Assembly: GCA_028554755.1 (NCBI GenBank)
Contig: JAPTOF010000007.1
Coordinates: 19,215,001 to 19,279,000 of the forward strand
Source of the DNA: Cordia subcordata
Lineage: Eukaryota > Streptophyta > Magnoliopsida > Boraginales > Cordiaceae
Length of the DNA stretch: 64,000 bases
Reading direction: 5' to 3'
Of the stretch, positions 44,945 through 57,346 are shown one piece after another; the stretch's first letter is position 1, and every line of letters begins with the position of its first letter. The position numbers and the translations under genes were made by a program. The notes beneath the pieces were generated by a model. The model made no database searches, had not been told where the DNA came from, and saw only the letters and a program-made list of their open reading frames with translations.

Positions 44945-46492
44945 GTTATTAGTGCACAATTAACCCTTATGATATAAAAATAGGAACCGCACCCCTTCCC
45001 TTCTATCATTTTTCTGAAACTAAGCACATACTATTAAAAAATATGTTAGGTTTTGATAGGAGTGTGTTACACTTTCCCAAAATGCAACTATGTTTCTTTT
45101 TTGGCTGATAAACTTGATTTTAGTTTAAAATACCCTACCCTTCTACAAATATGTATTAGTTTTAATAGGGAGTGTGCTATACTTGCCCAAAACGCTAGGG
45201 TTCTTCTTTTGATTGATAAACTTGATTTTGGTTTAAAATACCTCCATTTTCTATTTTAAAAGCCTTTACAATAGAAACGACTTAAACCCTCGCTTTAGTT
45301 TAAAACGAGTGAATTTTAACTAACTGGACTACAAACATTTTGTATATTACTTTGTTACCATGAGTAAATATTTTTTGTTTATCAAAAAAAAAAAAAAACT
45401 CCACTACCACCACCATCATTATATATAATTAATAATTATTTATCTAATTATAATTAATATTAATTAATTAATGTGGCCAATCAAGTAAAAAGGGTACTCT
45501 TGTGTTTTGTTATAAGTGCATGATTAGCACTTGAGATATATATACAAGTCTTCTATTTGTAATATTTATTTGAAGGACATATAGTCTCTTCTCAATTTCC
45601 GTTAGCCAAAACAAACGGATTTTAATAAATTGTGCATGTGTGCTTTAGGGAGGGTCAGGTACTTGTTTTTAAATCACAAGAATAAATTGTGTATTCATGG
45701 CAAACCACAAGGGTACAACATATTCTTATGATACTAATGCCTTATGAAATTTAAAATAACAAATTATTTTTTAATTATATTTCTAATAACAAGTCTTATG
45801 AAACTTAAAATGATAAAGTATTTATGTTCTTAACGAGTTTGGTAAAGATTAAAGAGTAGTTCAAGTGCTTGATACTCTCATATTCAAATCTTGCTGGTGG
45901 TGAGATTTTTTGCACTAACATAGTCATATATTTTGATTTTTTGCACTAACATAGTCATATATTTTCATTAAGAATGCTATATTAAAGATTCTTTTGATTT
46001 AGCCATAAAGGTTACCTTTCTCCATTAACACTTAGAAATTCTTTTCCCCAACTAATTCTTCATATAATTTTTTATGTCTTAGGGTCTTTTTGGATTGTAT
46101 TTTTTCTGAAAAAAAATATTTTTTTAAAAAAAGTAATTTTTTATAATAAGTATTTATATTAGATTTCAAAAAAACTTAATTTAATTTTTTTTCGAAAATA
46201 AAAATTTTAACACTTTTTCAAAAGTTACAATAAAAAGTCTTTTTTTTTTAAATTTATTTAAAAGAACGCCAATCTAAACTAGGATTTGGATTCGGATTAT
46301 AAAAATCCCATTCTGTGTTTTTGCATTTTTTGAAATCAATTAGGGTCTGAGGTTTGAGCTGTTTTTTCCCCTCAATTTATCCCCTTTCATCTCTCAATTG
46401 AAACCCTAATTTTTCAAAATAATTGCTTCTTACAGCCCCAATTAAAGCTCTGTTGTTGTTGTTTCTCTTTAGCTCTTTCGCCACAATTTCAT
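44945..46492. other. Intergenic region upstream of the PRCC-like gene
   Basis: AT-rich with no supported gene. The segments at 45040-45130 and 45155-45240 are imperfect direct repeats of about 115-base period (shared AACTTGATTTTRGTTTAAAA). An exact GATTTTTTGCACTAACATAG repeat occurs at about 45903-45960. A Tourist-like element lies at 46081-46282. The last 100 bases probably contain the PRCC 5' UTR. Confidence 0.45.
46081..46282. mobile_element. Tourist-like MITE, diverged
   Basis: The left end AGGGTCTTTTTGGATTG is matched by CGCCAATCTAAACTAGG at the right in inverse orientation. The interior is A/T homopolymer-rich. It lies about 200 bases before the PRCC-like start codon. Confidence 0.4.
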
Positions 46493-49400
46493 ATGGATTC
46501 TTTGCTAGCCAATTACGCTTCCTCAGACGAAGAACAAGAAGAAGATGCATCACTTGAACAAAAGCAAGTGAATAGAAATCAAGAAGCTTCAGATGAGGAT
46601 TCGGAACGGGTCGTAAATGGCGAAAGCTCGAAACCCTCGTCGCTGTTTTCTTCTCTGCCGCCACCGAAATCTTCGCCTTCTTTGTTTTCGTCTCTTCCTC
46701 CGCCTAAAACCCGCTCCACCGACCCACAACCCGGGCCGAAGCAAATTCAAGAACAGCAACGCAGAGAAGCTTCAGATGATGAATCCGAACGGGTCGAGAA
46801 TAGCGAAAGTTCGAAACCCTCTTCGCTGTTTTCTTCTCTGCCGCAACCAAAGTCTTCGTCTTCTTTGTTTTCGTCTCTTCCTCCTCCTAAAACCCACCTC
46901 ACCGATCCACAACCCGGGCCGAATCCGGATCTGGTGCCGAGAGCTTCTGCGAAAAGGGTTGTGCAAATTAGGCCTCCTTTGGTTCCGCCTGTAGGGAAAC
47001 GTAGGGATGTTGAAGATGAAGATGAGGAAGAGGATGAAGAAGAGAAGGAGAGGAGAAGGAAAAAGGTGGAAGCTTCGGGGCAGACAGCCTCCGTGAAGTC
47101 GTTCTTATCGAGTATTCCTGCCCCAAGGAACTCGGCTACATTGGGAGCATTGCCGTCTGCTTCTGGTACTGGCAGGAGGTCCATCATTGAAACATCAAAT
47201 TCGGGTGGTGTGACTGGTGGGAGTGAAGTTGGTGATGGTGGAAACGTGGGAGGATATAAGGAGAGTGTCCAGTATGTTGATGGGGCGTCAGTGAGTTCGA
47301 GTGGTTCGTTGGATTATGCAGTTGGAGGTGGCGGTAGTAGTGGTGATTATTCGAATTGGGGAGCTGGAAATCAGAGTTATGTGAGCTATGATAGTCATGG
47401 TGGACATGATACTGTTGATTATTCAAATTGGAATGCAGAAAATGGCAATTATCCGAGCTATGGTAGTGAGTCGGTGAACTATAGTAACTACGGGCACTAT
47501 GAGAATAATTGGAGTGATGGGTCTGCTACAACGGTAGCTTCTGAGGTGCCAGTTGAAAGTGAATTGAGATTGCCTGCAAAGAGAGGTAGGAAAGATGAAC
47601 CACCACAGATCGTAGAGGTGAATCAAGATGAGTTGATGAAGAATCGACCAAGAGAGGACCAAGTTAAATTGACTGGAATTGCTTTTGGGCCATCCTACCA
47701 GGTAAGAGACCTTGTTGATTTCTTTGCTTCGGAAGTGTTCTTTGGTGAATAATTTTGTAGTATGTTCAAGGAATTGCCTTTATTACATTTAGTTTTAACA
47801 CATTGATGTTTATGACTCCCATGTTATAAGTGTTATTACCAAGAATTTTTATTTCATTGTCAATCCATCAGGTACAATATCTAGATCGTTTCCCCCCCTT
47901 GTGTAGAACTGCCATAGCTTTGAATTTGGTCTCTGATACAAATGAAGTTTGATGAATGATACGCGGTTCTTGTGTCTAAGACCTTAACTTAACTATAAAG
48001 TGGTTGAGATTCATTAGCTTTCTTTTTGTAAATAATCGTGCTTGTTATCTAAATCCTTTCGAGATTTTCATAATAGAACAACTGGCATGTATTTTTAGGA
48101 GCAAACTGGAGATATTAATTAACATGTAATTTTGGTAGATAATGTGAGTATTTTCGATTTAGGTTTACCACAAAAGTAGAACTTTGTCACTATTAGGTAT
48201 ACCGGCTTCTTTTACATGGATAATGCGTCCGTTTGAGCATTTGGTATCTACATCGAGGTGTGGTTGCAGAAGTGGAACATTGTATTACTATAGATTCACT
48301 TTTGTAAATCCAAATAGATCTCTGCAAGTCTTTCCTGATTACTAGTGGATTGAGAAATTCCTGGCAGTTTCTCGGATAGATCATATATTGGATAGAGAGG
48401 ATGCTATTGGTGATTGGGAGAGATATCTGTTCTTTTAGCACCGTGTCTCTGTTTGCTTTGTTCAAAATCTGTCATCCTTAAGAGACATCACAAGGTCTTT
48501 CGTAATCAAGAAGTAAAATGTTAAAATTTATGAATAGTTCTCAGATTGAATTTTGGTTGTGACTGATGATTCCATTGATCATAGAGTTGAACTGAGATGT
48601 TGGAGTGGAAGATGTTTTGAGTGTTGGGCTAGAACTAATGGCCTTGCTCTCCTATTGAATGTGATATGACATTGTCCCGTCTATCCCCTTGAGGGCTAAG
48701 ACGGAAACAAGCGTAATAGGAGCTAACCCAGAAACTTAATCAAGTAAAAGGGCTTACATTTCTCTTGTTTCTAAGCTGCTGAGAGTTAGGGTCCGTTTGG
48801 ATTGGCTTTTTTCAAAAGCGCTTTTTTTAACAGCTTTTGAAAAATAACTTTTTTTGATAAGCTGAAAATTTTGGCTTCTAAAAAAAGCTGTATTTGAGCT
48901 TTTTTCAGAGTTTCAGCTTTTTTGAAAGCCAAATCAAATAGTTATTGCAAATTTAATGTAACTTTTTTCGGAAAAAAAAGTGCTTTTTCCTGAAAAAAAA
49001 AAAAAAAACCAATCCTTAATCATATTCTTAAGTTCCTTCGAGTAAAGCTCGGAGAAGTTCCTCCAATGTTTTCAGACAACATTAGTTCCGTATATTTGGC
49101 ATCCTATCCAATCATTCACAATAGGAGTAAACATGTCGAGATAGATGTATCCATTTTGTCTGGGACAAGGTTTGGGGTGGCACATTCAAGGTTCAGTATA
49201 TTGGCACTGCAGATCAACAAGCCAATATGTTCACGAAACCAACATATTGCCCATGGTTTGAACTTCTCTGTGACAAGCTGCCTGTGTTATCCAAATCAGC
49301 TTGTGGGGCTGTTAAATCCACCTTATCCTTAGCTCGTGATATCTTGTTTCTCTCTTCTGATGAAGTTCAAATACTTTAGGAGTGTATCTGGGAATAAATG

Positions 49401-50106
49401 TGTAGATATAGAGTATCAAGCTCCCTGAATTTAGGAATTAGGGCTTCGTATGTAACTCAACTTGTATCATAATTTTTAAATATTAAACAAATAGCCCCAG
49501 TTTTAACATTTTTTATTTTCTAGAAACTGTTTTAATATGGTTTCGACTTAGTTTAGTGGCACATGCCTAGAAATGCAGTTGAGGGAAGACTTATGGTGTT
49601 TATGGTGCATAATATGTTTTAAAAATTTATACTACTTGTCATAAAAACAGTTGTGTGTTTATTTGTTTAAACAATATAATGTCAATAATTAAAATATAGT
49701 GATTATGTTGTTTGCATCAGATTAGGAATCATCGTACACCCATTTGTTTATTGAAGTAGAAGGTATCCCTAAATCCAACAAATATTTCCCGATACAGTGA
49801 AGCAATTGTGCCCATTGAAATTGTTAAGGACCTTTTAGGAATAATTTTATTTTCCACTATGCTTTCTTTATTTGTTGTCCATTCAGAAGTGGATGCCTGT
49901 CATATTTGTTGCAGCATTGTTCATATATGTGATTCTTCTCCTTGCAGCCTGCTTCGGCTAAGGGAATGCCTTCTAAGTTACACAAGAGGAAGCATCAAAT
50001 TGGATCCTTGTACTTTGATATGAAACAGAAAGAGATGGAGCTTGCAGAGCGACGCGCAAGAGGTTTCCTAACAAAAGCTCAAACTCAAGGGAAATATGGG
50101 TGGTGA
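46493..50106 (+). CDS. PRCC-like proline-rich nuclear protein
   Basis: Two exons, 46493-47701 and 49948-50106, give 455 residues. The protein has an acidic N-terminus (MDSLLANYASSDEEQEED), Ser/Pro-rich LFSSLPPPK repeats, an acidic/basic run (DVEDEDEEEDEEEKERRRKK, near 180-200), a Gly/Ser/Tyr-rich low-complexity middle (YSNWGAGNQSYVSYD), and the conserved C-terminal PRCC domain. That domain starts late in exon 1 (VEVNQDELMKNRPREDQVKL) and ends in exon 2 (KHQIGSLYFDMKQKEMELAE and TKAQTQGKYGW). The human relative associates with spliceosome and mitotic checkpoint factors; the plant role is inferred to be nuclear. The first-exon frame runs on 50 bases past the donor to a stop at 47752, so intron retention would remove the conserved C-terminus. 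Residues 32-92 and 93-153 are a tandem duplication. Confidence 0.85.
46586..46951 (+). repeat. In-frame 183-bp tandem duplication in PRCC exon 1
   Basis: The segment from 46586 recurs from 46769 with the same frame (61 codons). Both copies read EASD-E-SERV-N-ESSKPSSLFSSLP, then LFSSLPPPKT and TDPQPGP. Copies differ by scattered substitutions only, so the duplication is fairly recent or homogenised. Confidence 0.85.
48789..49015. mobile_element. Tourist-like MITE in the PRCC intron
   Basis: The left end GGGTCCGTTTGGATTGGC and the right-side AAACCAATCC are inverted, flanked by TTA on both sides (48786-48788 and 49016-49018). The right terminus lacks the last bases of the repeat. It lies just upstream of a Copia relic. 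Confidence 0.6.
49030..49378 (+). mobile_element. Copia RNase H relic in the PRCC intron
   Basis: Reads DNISSVYLASYPIIHNRSKH, then VEID, the RNase H block at the end of Copia polyproteins. After a frameshift it continues VQYIGTADQQANMFTKPTY, then LCDKLPV and a stop-rich tail. It is a fragment in the same orientation as the host gene. No LTR identified. Confidence 0.65.
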
Positions 50107-50464
50107 GCTTGAGGTGACACTCAATGTTCTGCTGTAATTGACAACTTAAAACAAGTTGCAAACTTTTGTTAGTTTCTTTTTACCCTTCTTTGTACACTTA
50201 AGTCCCCCTTTCATGTAACCAGTTCATCTTATTACCGAAGACCTTTGCATTATTTAGGACTGAGAATCTTTTAATGTTTTTGAAGCAGTTAAGTTGCTAG
50301 TGGAATTTGTTCTCAATTGAATTGAAACATATAGCTCTATATTTGATAATACGTGATATTGTGAAGACTCTTGATGAGTCAGATCCAGGCACTTGAACAT
50401 CATTTGGTGTACATAGAGGAAACTGCTCTGCTCCGTTTCATATAACATATCTCATAAGATTTGA

Positions 50465-50582
50465 TTTGATTTGATTTGATTTGATTTAGTTGACTTTGAT
50501 ATAATCGAGGCTCATGTTCTCGCTTTGATTTGATTTGATTTGATTTAGTTGACTTTGATATAATTGAGGCTCATGTTCTCGC
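50465..50582 (+). repeat. 59-bp tandem duplication containing a GATTT microsatellite
   Basis: Two adjacent 59-base units (50465-50523 and 50524-50582) start with (TTTGA)n and end GAGGCTCATGTTCTCGC. They differ at one position (ATCGAGG vs ATTGAGG), so the duplication is recent. Confidence 0.8.
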
Positions 50583-51250
50583 AATTGCAGCAGAGTCAGT
50601 ATTGCCAAGTACAATTTACATCCTAAGATTTTGCTATATCGGAAACTTTTGAAGAACTATACGTTTGCAAGTTTTTTCCCATCTAAAACATGAGATGAGT
50701 GTCTGGCAATTAAGAGGTCTGAATTTAGCACCTTGAAGGGTTCATAACTTTCTTCACAAATTCTTGTTTGTCCTTCTACATGTTAGATGACTGTCTCTTT
50801 CGTAGTTATCTTGTTTATTTGGATTTAAACTCTTCATAATGTTAATAATAATGAGTTGAAAATACAATGATGAAATGATCTTAGCAGTTTATCAAAGTTG
50901 GGCGAGACATCTTACGATGTCATGATGTGCCCATTCCTATGGCCATTACTTTAATACTTCTGGCTCTCAGGGAGTTTTTTTGTAGGATACTTGGCCAAAG
51001 TGTGATATATTAACCCATAAATAAGTACTGTGACGAAATGGCTCTTGCTCACCTGACACGATTGTAGATGCACTTGGAACATTCAATTCAAATGCTGCTT
51101 ACGGAATTTATATACATGGCTGGCCTTTATAGCTTATGGGGCACTTCACTTGCTCAATACTCGTTCAAAACATCCACTTGAAAATATAATTATGATGAAA
51201 TGATCTTAGTTGTTTGTCAAAGTTGAATCTCTTTCTTCTTATAATATTAA

Positions 51251-51461
51251 GGGCCTATTTAGATTGACTTTTTTCAGGAAAAAATATTTTTTTTTGAAAA
51301 AATTACATTAAATTTGCAATAACTATTTAATTTGATTTCTCAAAAAGTTAAAACTCTAAAAAAAGTTCAAATACAATTTTGTTTAGGAGTCAGAATTTTC
51401 AATTTTTCCAAAAAAATTATTTAAAAAAATGCTTTTGAAAAAAGTCAATTCAAACAGACCC
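51251..51461. mobile_element. Tourist-like MITE with TAA target duplication
   Basis: The left end GGGCCTATTTAGATTGAC and right end GTCAATTCAAACAGACCC are inverted repeats. TAA flanks both sides (51248-51250 and 51462-51464), the target preference of PIF/Harbinger elements. 211 bases, non-coding. Confidence 0.75.
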
Positions 51462-51959
51462 TAAATGTTACGAGAGAATTTGAATCATGTTTATAACCTC
51501 ACGCTCAAGTTTAAAGTATCTTAATACAATGTGATTATACTGAAAATCCATGATCAAGAATCAAGAAAAAAGTGGATGCAAATATGGGGTAAAATCCATC
51601 TGACGGACCAAAGTACTGTTGCTAATGTTCCCCGGTGGATGTCTCAATCTTTACAGACTCATCTGCAAACAGCAATGGCATCAGGTAATTTTCAAAACAG
51701 AAATAAAAAGAAATCACATGGAAAATCGAGACGAAATGGAACTAAACATTATCCCACTAGGCGAAAAACAACGGTACAAAACCACCTGTAATAAATAGAG
51801 AGAAGGATTTTCTTTCTCGCGAACAAGAGGGAGTGGGGTAAGAAGTCCTTTCATTTCAATGTAATTGGTGCTCACTGGATTATCATATCAAGGTAATGAA
51901 CAACAAAATCATTGTCACAGCAAAGTTGAACAAGGGTTGAAGGTAGTCAGAATGCAATC

Positions 51960-53439
51960 CTAGCGAGTCTTGGTCTTCTTCTGCTCATGGATGTAGACTG
52001 CTGCACATACTTTCTTCCAGCAACGGATTGCTATGATTGTTGGTATCAAAACCCACCAGCCATTAGCGAATATGTAGTAAGCATAATAATAATACGCACC
52101 AGCAGAAAAATTATCCCCGTCCAGGTAAGCCGTTATGAAGTATACAGCAGTTCCATAGAGCTGCCCCAAAGAAATGGCTAGTTGAAGCACGTAGCTGTAT
52201 GACTTTTTCGCAGCTATTGCATACCTGTCGATTGTCAATGATCATAGTCTGTTAGGATTCAGACCTGGAATTCAGATGATAAAATTTGCAAGATAGTTAT
52301 TGTACCGCAATATAAAATAAACGGCAACAAATTTATACATACGCAGCAAGAATACAAGCTGGACCCTCTAGTACAGATGTTATTCCTTCAACAGCGATAA
52401 CCGCAGAATCCCTTCCTACATATCTTGAATCACCTTTGCTATATTCTTTCCCTGGCAGTTTTCATTTAAAGACAATTCAATATCCGTAATGCTTAATCAT
52501 TTGAACTCTTATTAACAGTCTAGTTATACACGAAAAGCAAAACAATCTGAGCACTCACAAACTTCAGCGAGGTAAGTGGGCTTCTTTTCCCTGTAGAAAT
52601 CCGGAGAGAAAACAAAATAACCCTCGAGGACCATGTGTGTTAGGCCCGTGAAGACCCACCAGCACATAAGCAACCTATCTACTTTGGATAATCTAGGAAA
52701 CTTCCCTGGGATCAAATAGATGAACAAGCACGATCAGAGTACATTAGAATTTAGACATACAAGTGTCACGGCCAGAAAGTAAATATACTTCAACTTCAAA
52801 ATTGTAGGAAATATTGTGCATAAGATTAGGCCCAGTGGGGGATCCTTTTCAGTATACTAGAGCCAAAGAACATAAGAGACTCCTACTGGCCATTACTTCC
52901 AAATGCAATATGGTGCATCACATAGCATTTTCAAGCTCTTTATAACCCAATCCTACAAGCATTAATTTATCAACTAAAGACACAACACAACGTGCAGGCC
53001 TATTCCTATCTCTACAATAAGAGATGTTATGTGAAGGCTGGGATATAAAAACTTTTCATAATTTCCCGTAAAACAGGGCTTGGAAAGGCACACTCCAAAG
53101 GAGTGAATGACATAGTAACTAATGCAAGTATGGTAGTGATAATAATTATTTGGAAGCGGATAGGCCCTATAGAAGCAACTGAGGATATTCTCAAGGGCAT
53201 TCTCCCAAAAAGAAGAAAGTTTAAGCAACGATGCCTTTGTAAGATGATAAGATGAAGTGGCACAAGGAGCTGCAGTACAGAGGATTACCAGATAGCATCC
53301 AGATAAAGGCAACAACCATTGTAGAAGTAAGGCCATAAATGCCAACAATGGTTGACTGTGAGAGCAATATAGGCACATAACCAGGCAAACTCAGATCCCT
53401 CGGGATAAAGGGATGAACTCCATCTCCTGGTGTCCCCAT
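51960..53439 (-). CDS. HYD1: Sterol C8-isomerase (delta8-delta7 sterol isomerase), HYDRA1 / EBP family
   Basis: Four minus-strand exons, 53439-53289, 52705-52559, 52451-52343 and 52224-51960, give 223 residues, the same length I recall for the Arabidopsis protein. The enzyme moves the sterol ring double bond from C8 to C7 in the endoplasmic reticulum, a step in phytosterol and brassinosteroid precursor synthesis. The N-terminus [20 protein letters not shown] is typical. An EXPERA-type membrane region follows: [20 protein letters not shown] places catalytic His74 and Glu78, and [12 protein letters not shown] places Glu121, matching His76, Glu80 and Glu122 of human [19 protein letters not shown], the TyrTyrTyrTyr run and [16 protein letters not shown] complete the helices, and a Lys/Arg C-terminus resembles an ER-retention signal. 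A 5'-UTR exon may lie near 54803, where the minus strand shows a good GTAAGT donor. Confidence 0.93.
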
Positions 53440-56429
53440 TTTTCCCCTAAAAGTCAACCTAGGACCCTCTCCTTGATATCTGCATTTTCAATAGGAAGAA
53501 AAAGGTCACCAAGATAAGAACACCACATCATTCAGAGATCCAATACCTCTTTCAAAATCAGCAGCTTTACTTCATCCAACATGAGATATGCCTACTTGCC
53601 GCAAACAATCGTGAAAACTTGAAAAATGAATGCAACAAAGTGCTTTTGAAACTTGTGCAAATCACATAATAAAATTAACATATAATGAAAGATTTACACT
53701 ATAAACTTGTTCTTAAATCATTGACTCTTTTATCTTTTCCCCTCATTTAGCAATTAGCAACATTTCACTAATAAGTTTGTCAGGCAAGACTAGTGCATCA
53801 TAAAGCACGTATGTGGCGGCTTGTTCCGTTGGTGCCAAGTATATTTTAACATAAAGCGTGCATAATCTACTTAAATAAGTTGCCAGCTTCCTTGCTGCTA
53901 TACAACATTTCAACTTAAGTTGTCGATTCAAGATGTATAATTGCCGAATCAAAGTATACAAAATGCCATTTTGAACTGCTTAAGATGGCATGTCGTATAG
54001 CTGAGCACACACACAGACTATCAAACATCTTTGGACATGAAAAATGTGAATCCTATTTACGGTCTCCTTGTGAGGCTGCACTTGGAGAAAACTTCAGAAC
54101 ATTCTTGTATTTTGCTTCTCTTGCTCACTGTTTTATTGGGTTGTCAGCCATAACTGCAAGGTTTTTCAAGTCGATGGAGAATCTGATTCGTAGTTGTAGT
54201 TTGGTCTTGGTGTTTCATTTTCTATATGCAGCATATAGTTTGATCAATTCCAAGCCTGATTAGGAAATAGTTATTTTTATAATAGTTCAGACTATATCAT
54301 TGGATTTCTATGGCGGCTTTTCAATTTCACTATGTACAGTAAATAGTCAGATTAACTCCATGTCTGAGTCGAAAATGGTTTATATTCTTCATACATTAGG
54401 ATTGAATTTTCCTTTTTTTCCCCCTACACATCACATAGATTCAGACCCATCAAAAAACATAGATACAATTATCAATTTGAATTGAAGAACAACATAAAAC
54501 CTCGGAATTCTCGATGCTGGAAAGGAACATTAAAGGGCAATTAGACCGTCAATAGTAATTCAAATCAATCTCTTGTAATTCTGAAAGAGTAGAGAGTCAA
54601 CTAGACACAAATTTATAACTACCCTTTTGAGTTCGTAAGCAAATAGCTCTTAGAAATCTTGCAAAACGTGCACATCACCAAGATTAGCATACAAATAAAC
54701 ATTTTCAACTGTCTATATACATTTATGTATCCATACATATATCTCTGTGTGTGTGTGTATATATATACATATATGCATGTAAAGAGAAAGAGAGAGACTT
54801 ACAGATAGTTAGATAGATGAGTGTTGACAGATGAGACAATGCAGTAAATGGAAAAGGAAGGGCTTTACGAAAAGAGAGGAGAGAGATGGGTTACTGTTTT
54901 TTTTCTCTTTTTTTTTTTTTTTTAAGGTTTTTATAGAGGAAAAAAATGAGAAAGAGAGATGTGTTGACCGTTGGGACAAAATGGGATACACCTCTCTGCA
55001 CAGTCCACAGTTCAGATCAACTACTACTACTATTTTTTTTTTAATCGAAAAATCTACTGCTACTTCTTTTTTTTATCTTTTAACCTTTTGTTTAGGGTGT
55101 AATTTTTTTTTAATTGATTTGATTTGGTTTACAGACGGTTTGGAACATATGAGTTTTGTGAAATTCATTTACAAATTTAAATTTTCTTTTATGTTTGACA
55201 ATATTTTATTTAAATATGAAATTTATTTAGAATTTCAAGATTTGTAAATATTGAATTTACTCTAATTATATATTCAAATTCTAACTCTTAATTTATAATT
55301 ATGAAAAGCAAATCTATAAAAAATTTTATAAAAACAAAAATGTTCCTATGATTATTTACATAATACTATCCTTTTCTATACAATCCTATTTAAATAAAAT
55401 TTACATATTAATTCTAATTCCACATGTCTTCCAAATATAATTCAGATTTACAAACAATAGAATTGACGTAACATTATTTTTACGTATTCAAATAATGAAA
55501 TTTATTTGCAAATACAATTCTCTATGGAATTCATTTACAAATAAAATGAATTCCATATTACAAGAGCTTCCAAGCACTATGTTAGTATTTTCAAGAATTA
55601 AAAAAGAAAATCTGGTAAGAAATTATATGAATCTTTTGCTTACATGGAAGTGAATCAAGCAACTACCAGCATGCGATTTCAGTTTTCTATTGGTTGAAAT
55701 GATGATTTTTAGACGCAAAGAACATATATTTATTTTTAATAATCATAAATAAAGAAATTATTAGGGATATGCTGTGCACCCCAATTTTGCTAATTGATGG
55801 TTAGGCTTCACCAATTGTTTTAGCGATTGCGCTTTACTAGTTAAATTTCTTTTTTTGCAAAGGAGTTTTTTTCACTACAAGAGACCCAATATACTTCTAG
55901 AGGATCATAGGAAAAATCCATTGCAATTTATCAATCAAAATATATAAACCCTACTATATAATAACATTACTAGTATTTTCATGATTCGTGCTCAATTTGT
56001 AATTTGTATTTTCTTATTTTTAAAAGGTGACAATGCAATTCTTTAATTTTGTAATTGTAGCTTTGTTAGTCATGCACTAAAAAAATGTGAATAAAATAAT
56101 AGTTTTAGGACTAACAAATTGTAAAAAGACTCGCACCAGATTTTGAGAAGAGTTGATTGAAGCAAAATAAGTTATAATTTCATGCTACCAAGTGGTGTTT
56201 TATATGACAAGCTTTCCATAATTACTTATCAATTAAATATACCCATTCTTAAGTCATTTTTTTATTTTCCATCATTTATTTAGTTCCATTCCTATATTAA
56301 ATATTTTAATTTAATTAATATTAAGTCCTTTTTTTATATATTATCATTATTTTATCAATTCCATTATGTGCGATTGTTTCAATAACTATTTAGTAAGATG
56401 CGAAAATTCAGTAATTTTAATATATCTAA
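53440..56429. other. Intergenic region upstream of HYD1
   Basis: No coding sequence is supported over about 3 kb. The likely HYD1 5' UTR and promoter are near 53440-54990. A (GT)n(AT)n microsatellite with flanking AG repeats lies at about 54745-54800. From 55080 onward the DNA is extremely AT-rich with ATTTACAAATA-type inverted repeats around 55160-55560. Confidence 0.45.
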
Positions 56430-56797
56430 TCATATATGTCGCTCTCCATGGATCCCACAGGTGTCACACTAGTTAGAAAGTACTGGACAAAAGAGGGGTT
56501 AAAGAAGGACCTAATGCTGCTAAGCTTTGGTGCTACGGTTTATTATATTTGGAAGGAGAGGAATACTAGAATTTTTGCCACTGGTTGCTCGATGAAGGAA
56601 CAAATCTTTCAAATCATTTTTGTGAATATTAGGGATAGAATGTGTATTCAAGGTAAATATAGAGATAATTTTAAAACTTGCCTCTTGTGTTTTGATTGAA
56701 GGCTGAATTTGATGTAAGCTGCAAGCAATTGTTTGATGCTTGTTTTGTAATATTTTTTGTGAAAAGAAATGCTTATTTGCCCAGCCAAAAAAAAAAT
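56430..56797 (+). mobile_element. 5'-truncated LINE 3' end with poly(A) tail
   Basis: An open frame to 56699 contains YYIWKERNTRIFA, the conserved end of the zf-RVT region of plant LINEs, and stops shortly after (CLLCFD). A short 3' UTR ends in an A run at 56789-56797. Only the last 90 codons are present, as expected for 5'-truncated insertions. The target duplication is unclear. Confidence 0.65.
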
Positions 56798-56975
56798 CAT
56801 AACATAAGGGTTGACGGTGTTATAAATTATAAAGATAAAAGGTTGACGATGTCATAAATTATAAAAATAAAAGATTGAAAAATTCTTTTGACATTTTTTA
56901 TAATTATAAAAATAAGAAACCAATTATTATGTTTTAAGATAAAAGACTACCAAAAGTGTAACAATGAGCAATTAA

Positions 56976-57233
56976 GGGCCTGTTTGGATTGGTTTTTTTT
57001 TTTTTAAATAAAAAGTTACATTATTTTTGTAATAATTATTTTATTTGACTTTTAAAAAAATTAAAATTTTGAAAAAAAAATCAAATACAATTTTTTTTTT
57101 TACAAAATCAGAATTTTAATTTTTTTTTAAAAAAATATTTTTCAAAAATTATTAAAAAATTTTTTTTTAAAAACCCAAACATTTTTAACAAAAAAAACTT
57201 TTTAGTTAAAAAAAAAAACATTCGTACGGGTCC
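56976..57233. mobile_element. Tourist-like MITE with TAA target duplication, near the FAR1-domain gene promoter
   Basis: The left end GGGCCTGTTTGGATTGG and the right-end ACGGGTCC are inverted. TAA flanks both sides (56973-56975 and 57234-57236). The interior is A/T homopolymer-rich. It ends about 115 bases before the predicted exon 1 boundary, so it probably lies in the promoter. Confidence 0.65.
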
Positions 57234-57346
57234 TAATTACTTGACGACCCATTTTATGAGTTCATCGTACGTTTAGCTGAACTCAAAACGAAACCTCAAC
57301 TTATCGTTGTGGCGTCTCGAAGCTGCTTCTTCTCATCCCATCCTCA

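Larger units (their letters stand above)
50107..51959. other. Intergenic region between convergent PRCC-like and HYD1 genes
   Basis: Contains the PRCC 3' UTR, a GATTT-rich duplication (50465-50582) and a Tourist-like MITE (51251-51461). No gene is supported. An 86-codon frame at 51531-51791 shows no family resemblance. Confidence 0.45.

Noticed and set aside
46747..47187. 146-codon minus-strand frame in PRCC exon 1
   Set aside because: A shadow of the Ser/acidic-rich coding sequence on the plus strand (runs of Ser from GAA/GAG repeats).
51531..51791. 86-codon frame between PRCC-like and HYD1 genes
   Set aside because: No recognisable family, no promoter or splice support, Lys/Arg-rich composition expected from A-rich DNA.
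53985..54263. 92-codon plus-strand frame upstream of HYD1
   Set aside because: Hydrophobic but without family match or codon bias; likely chance.
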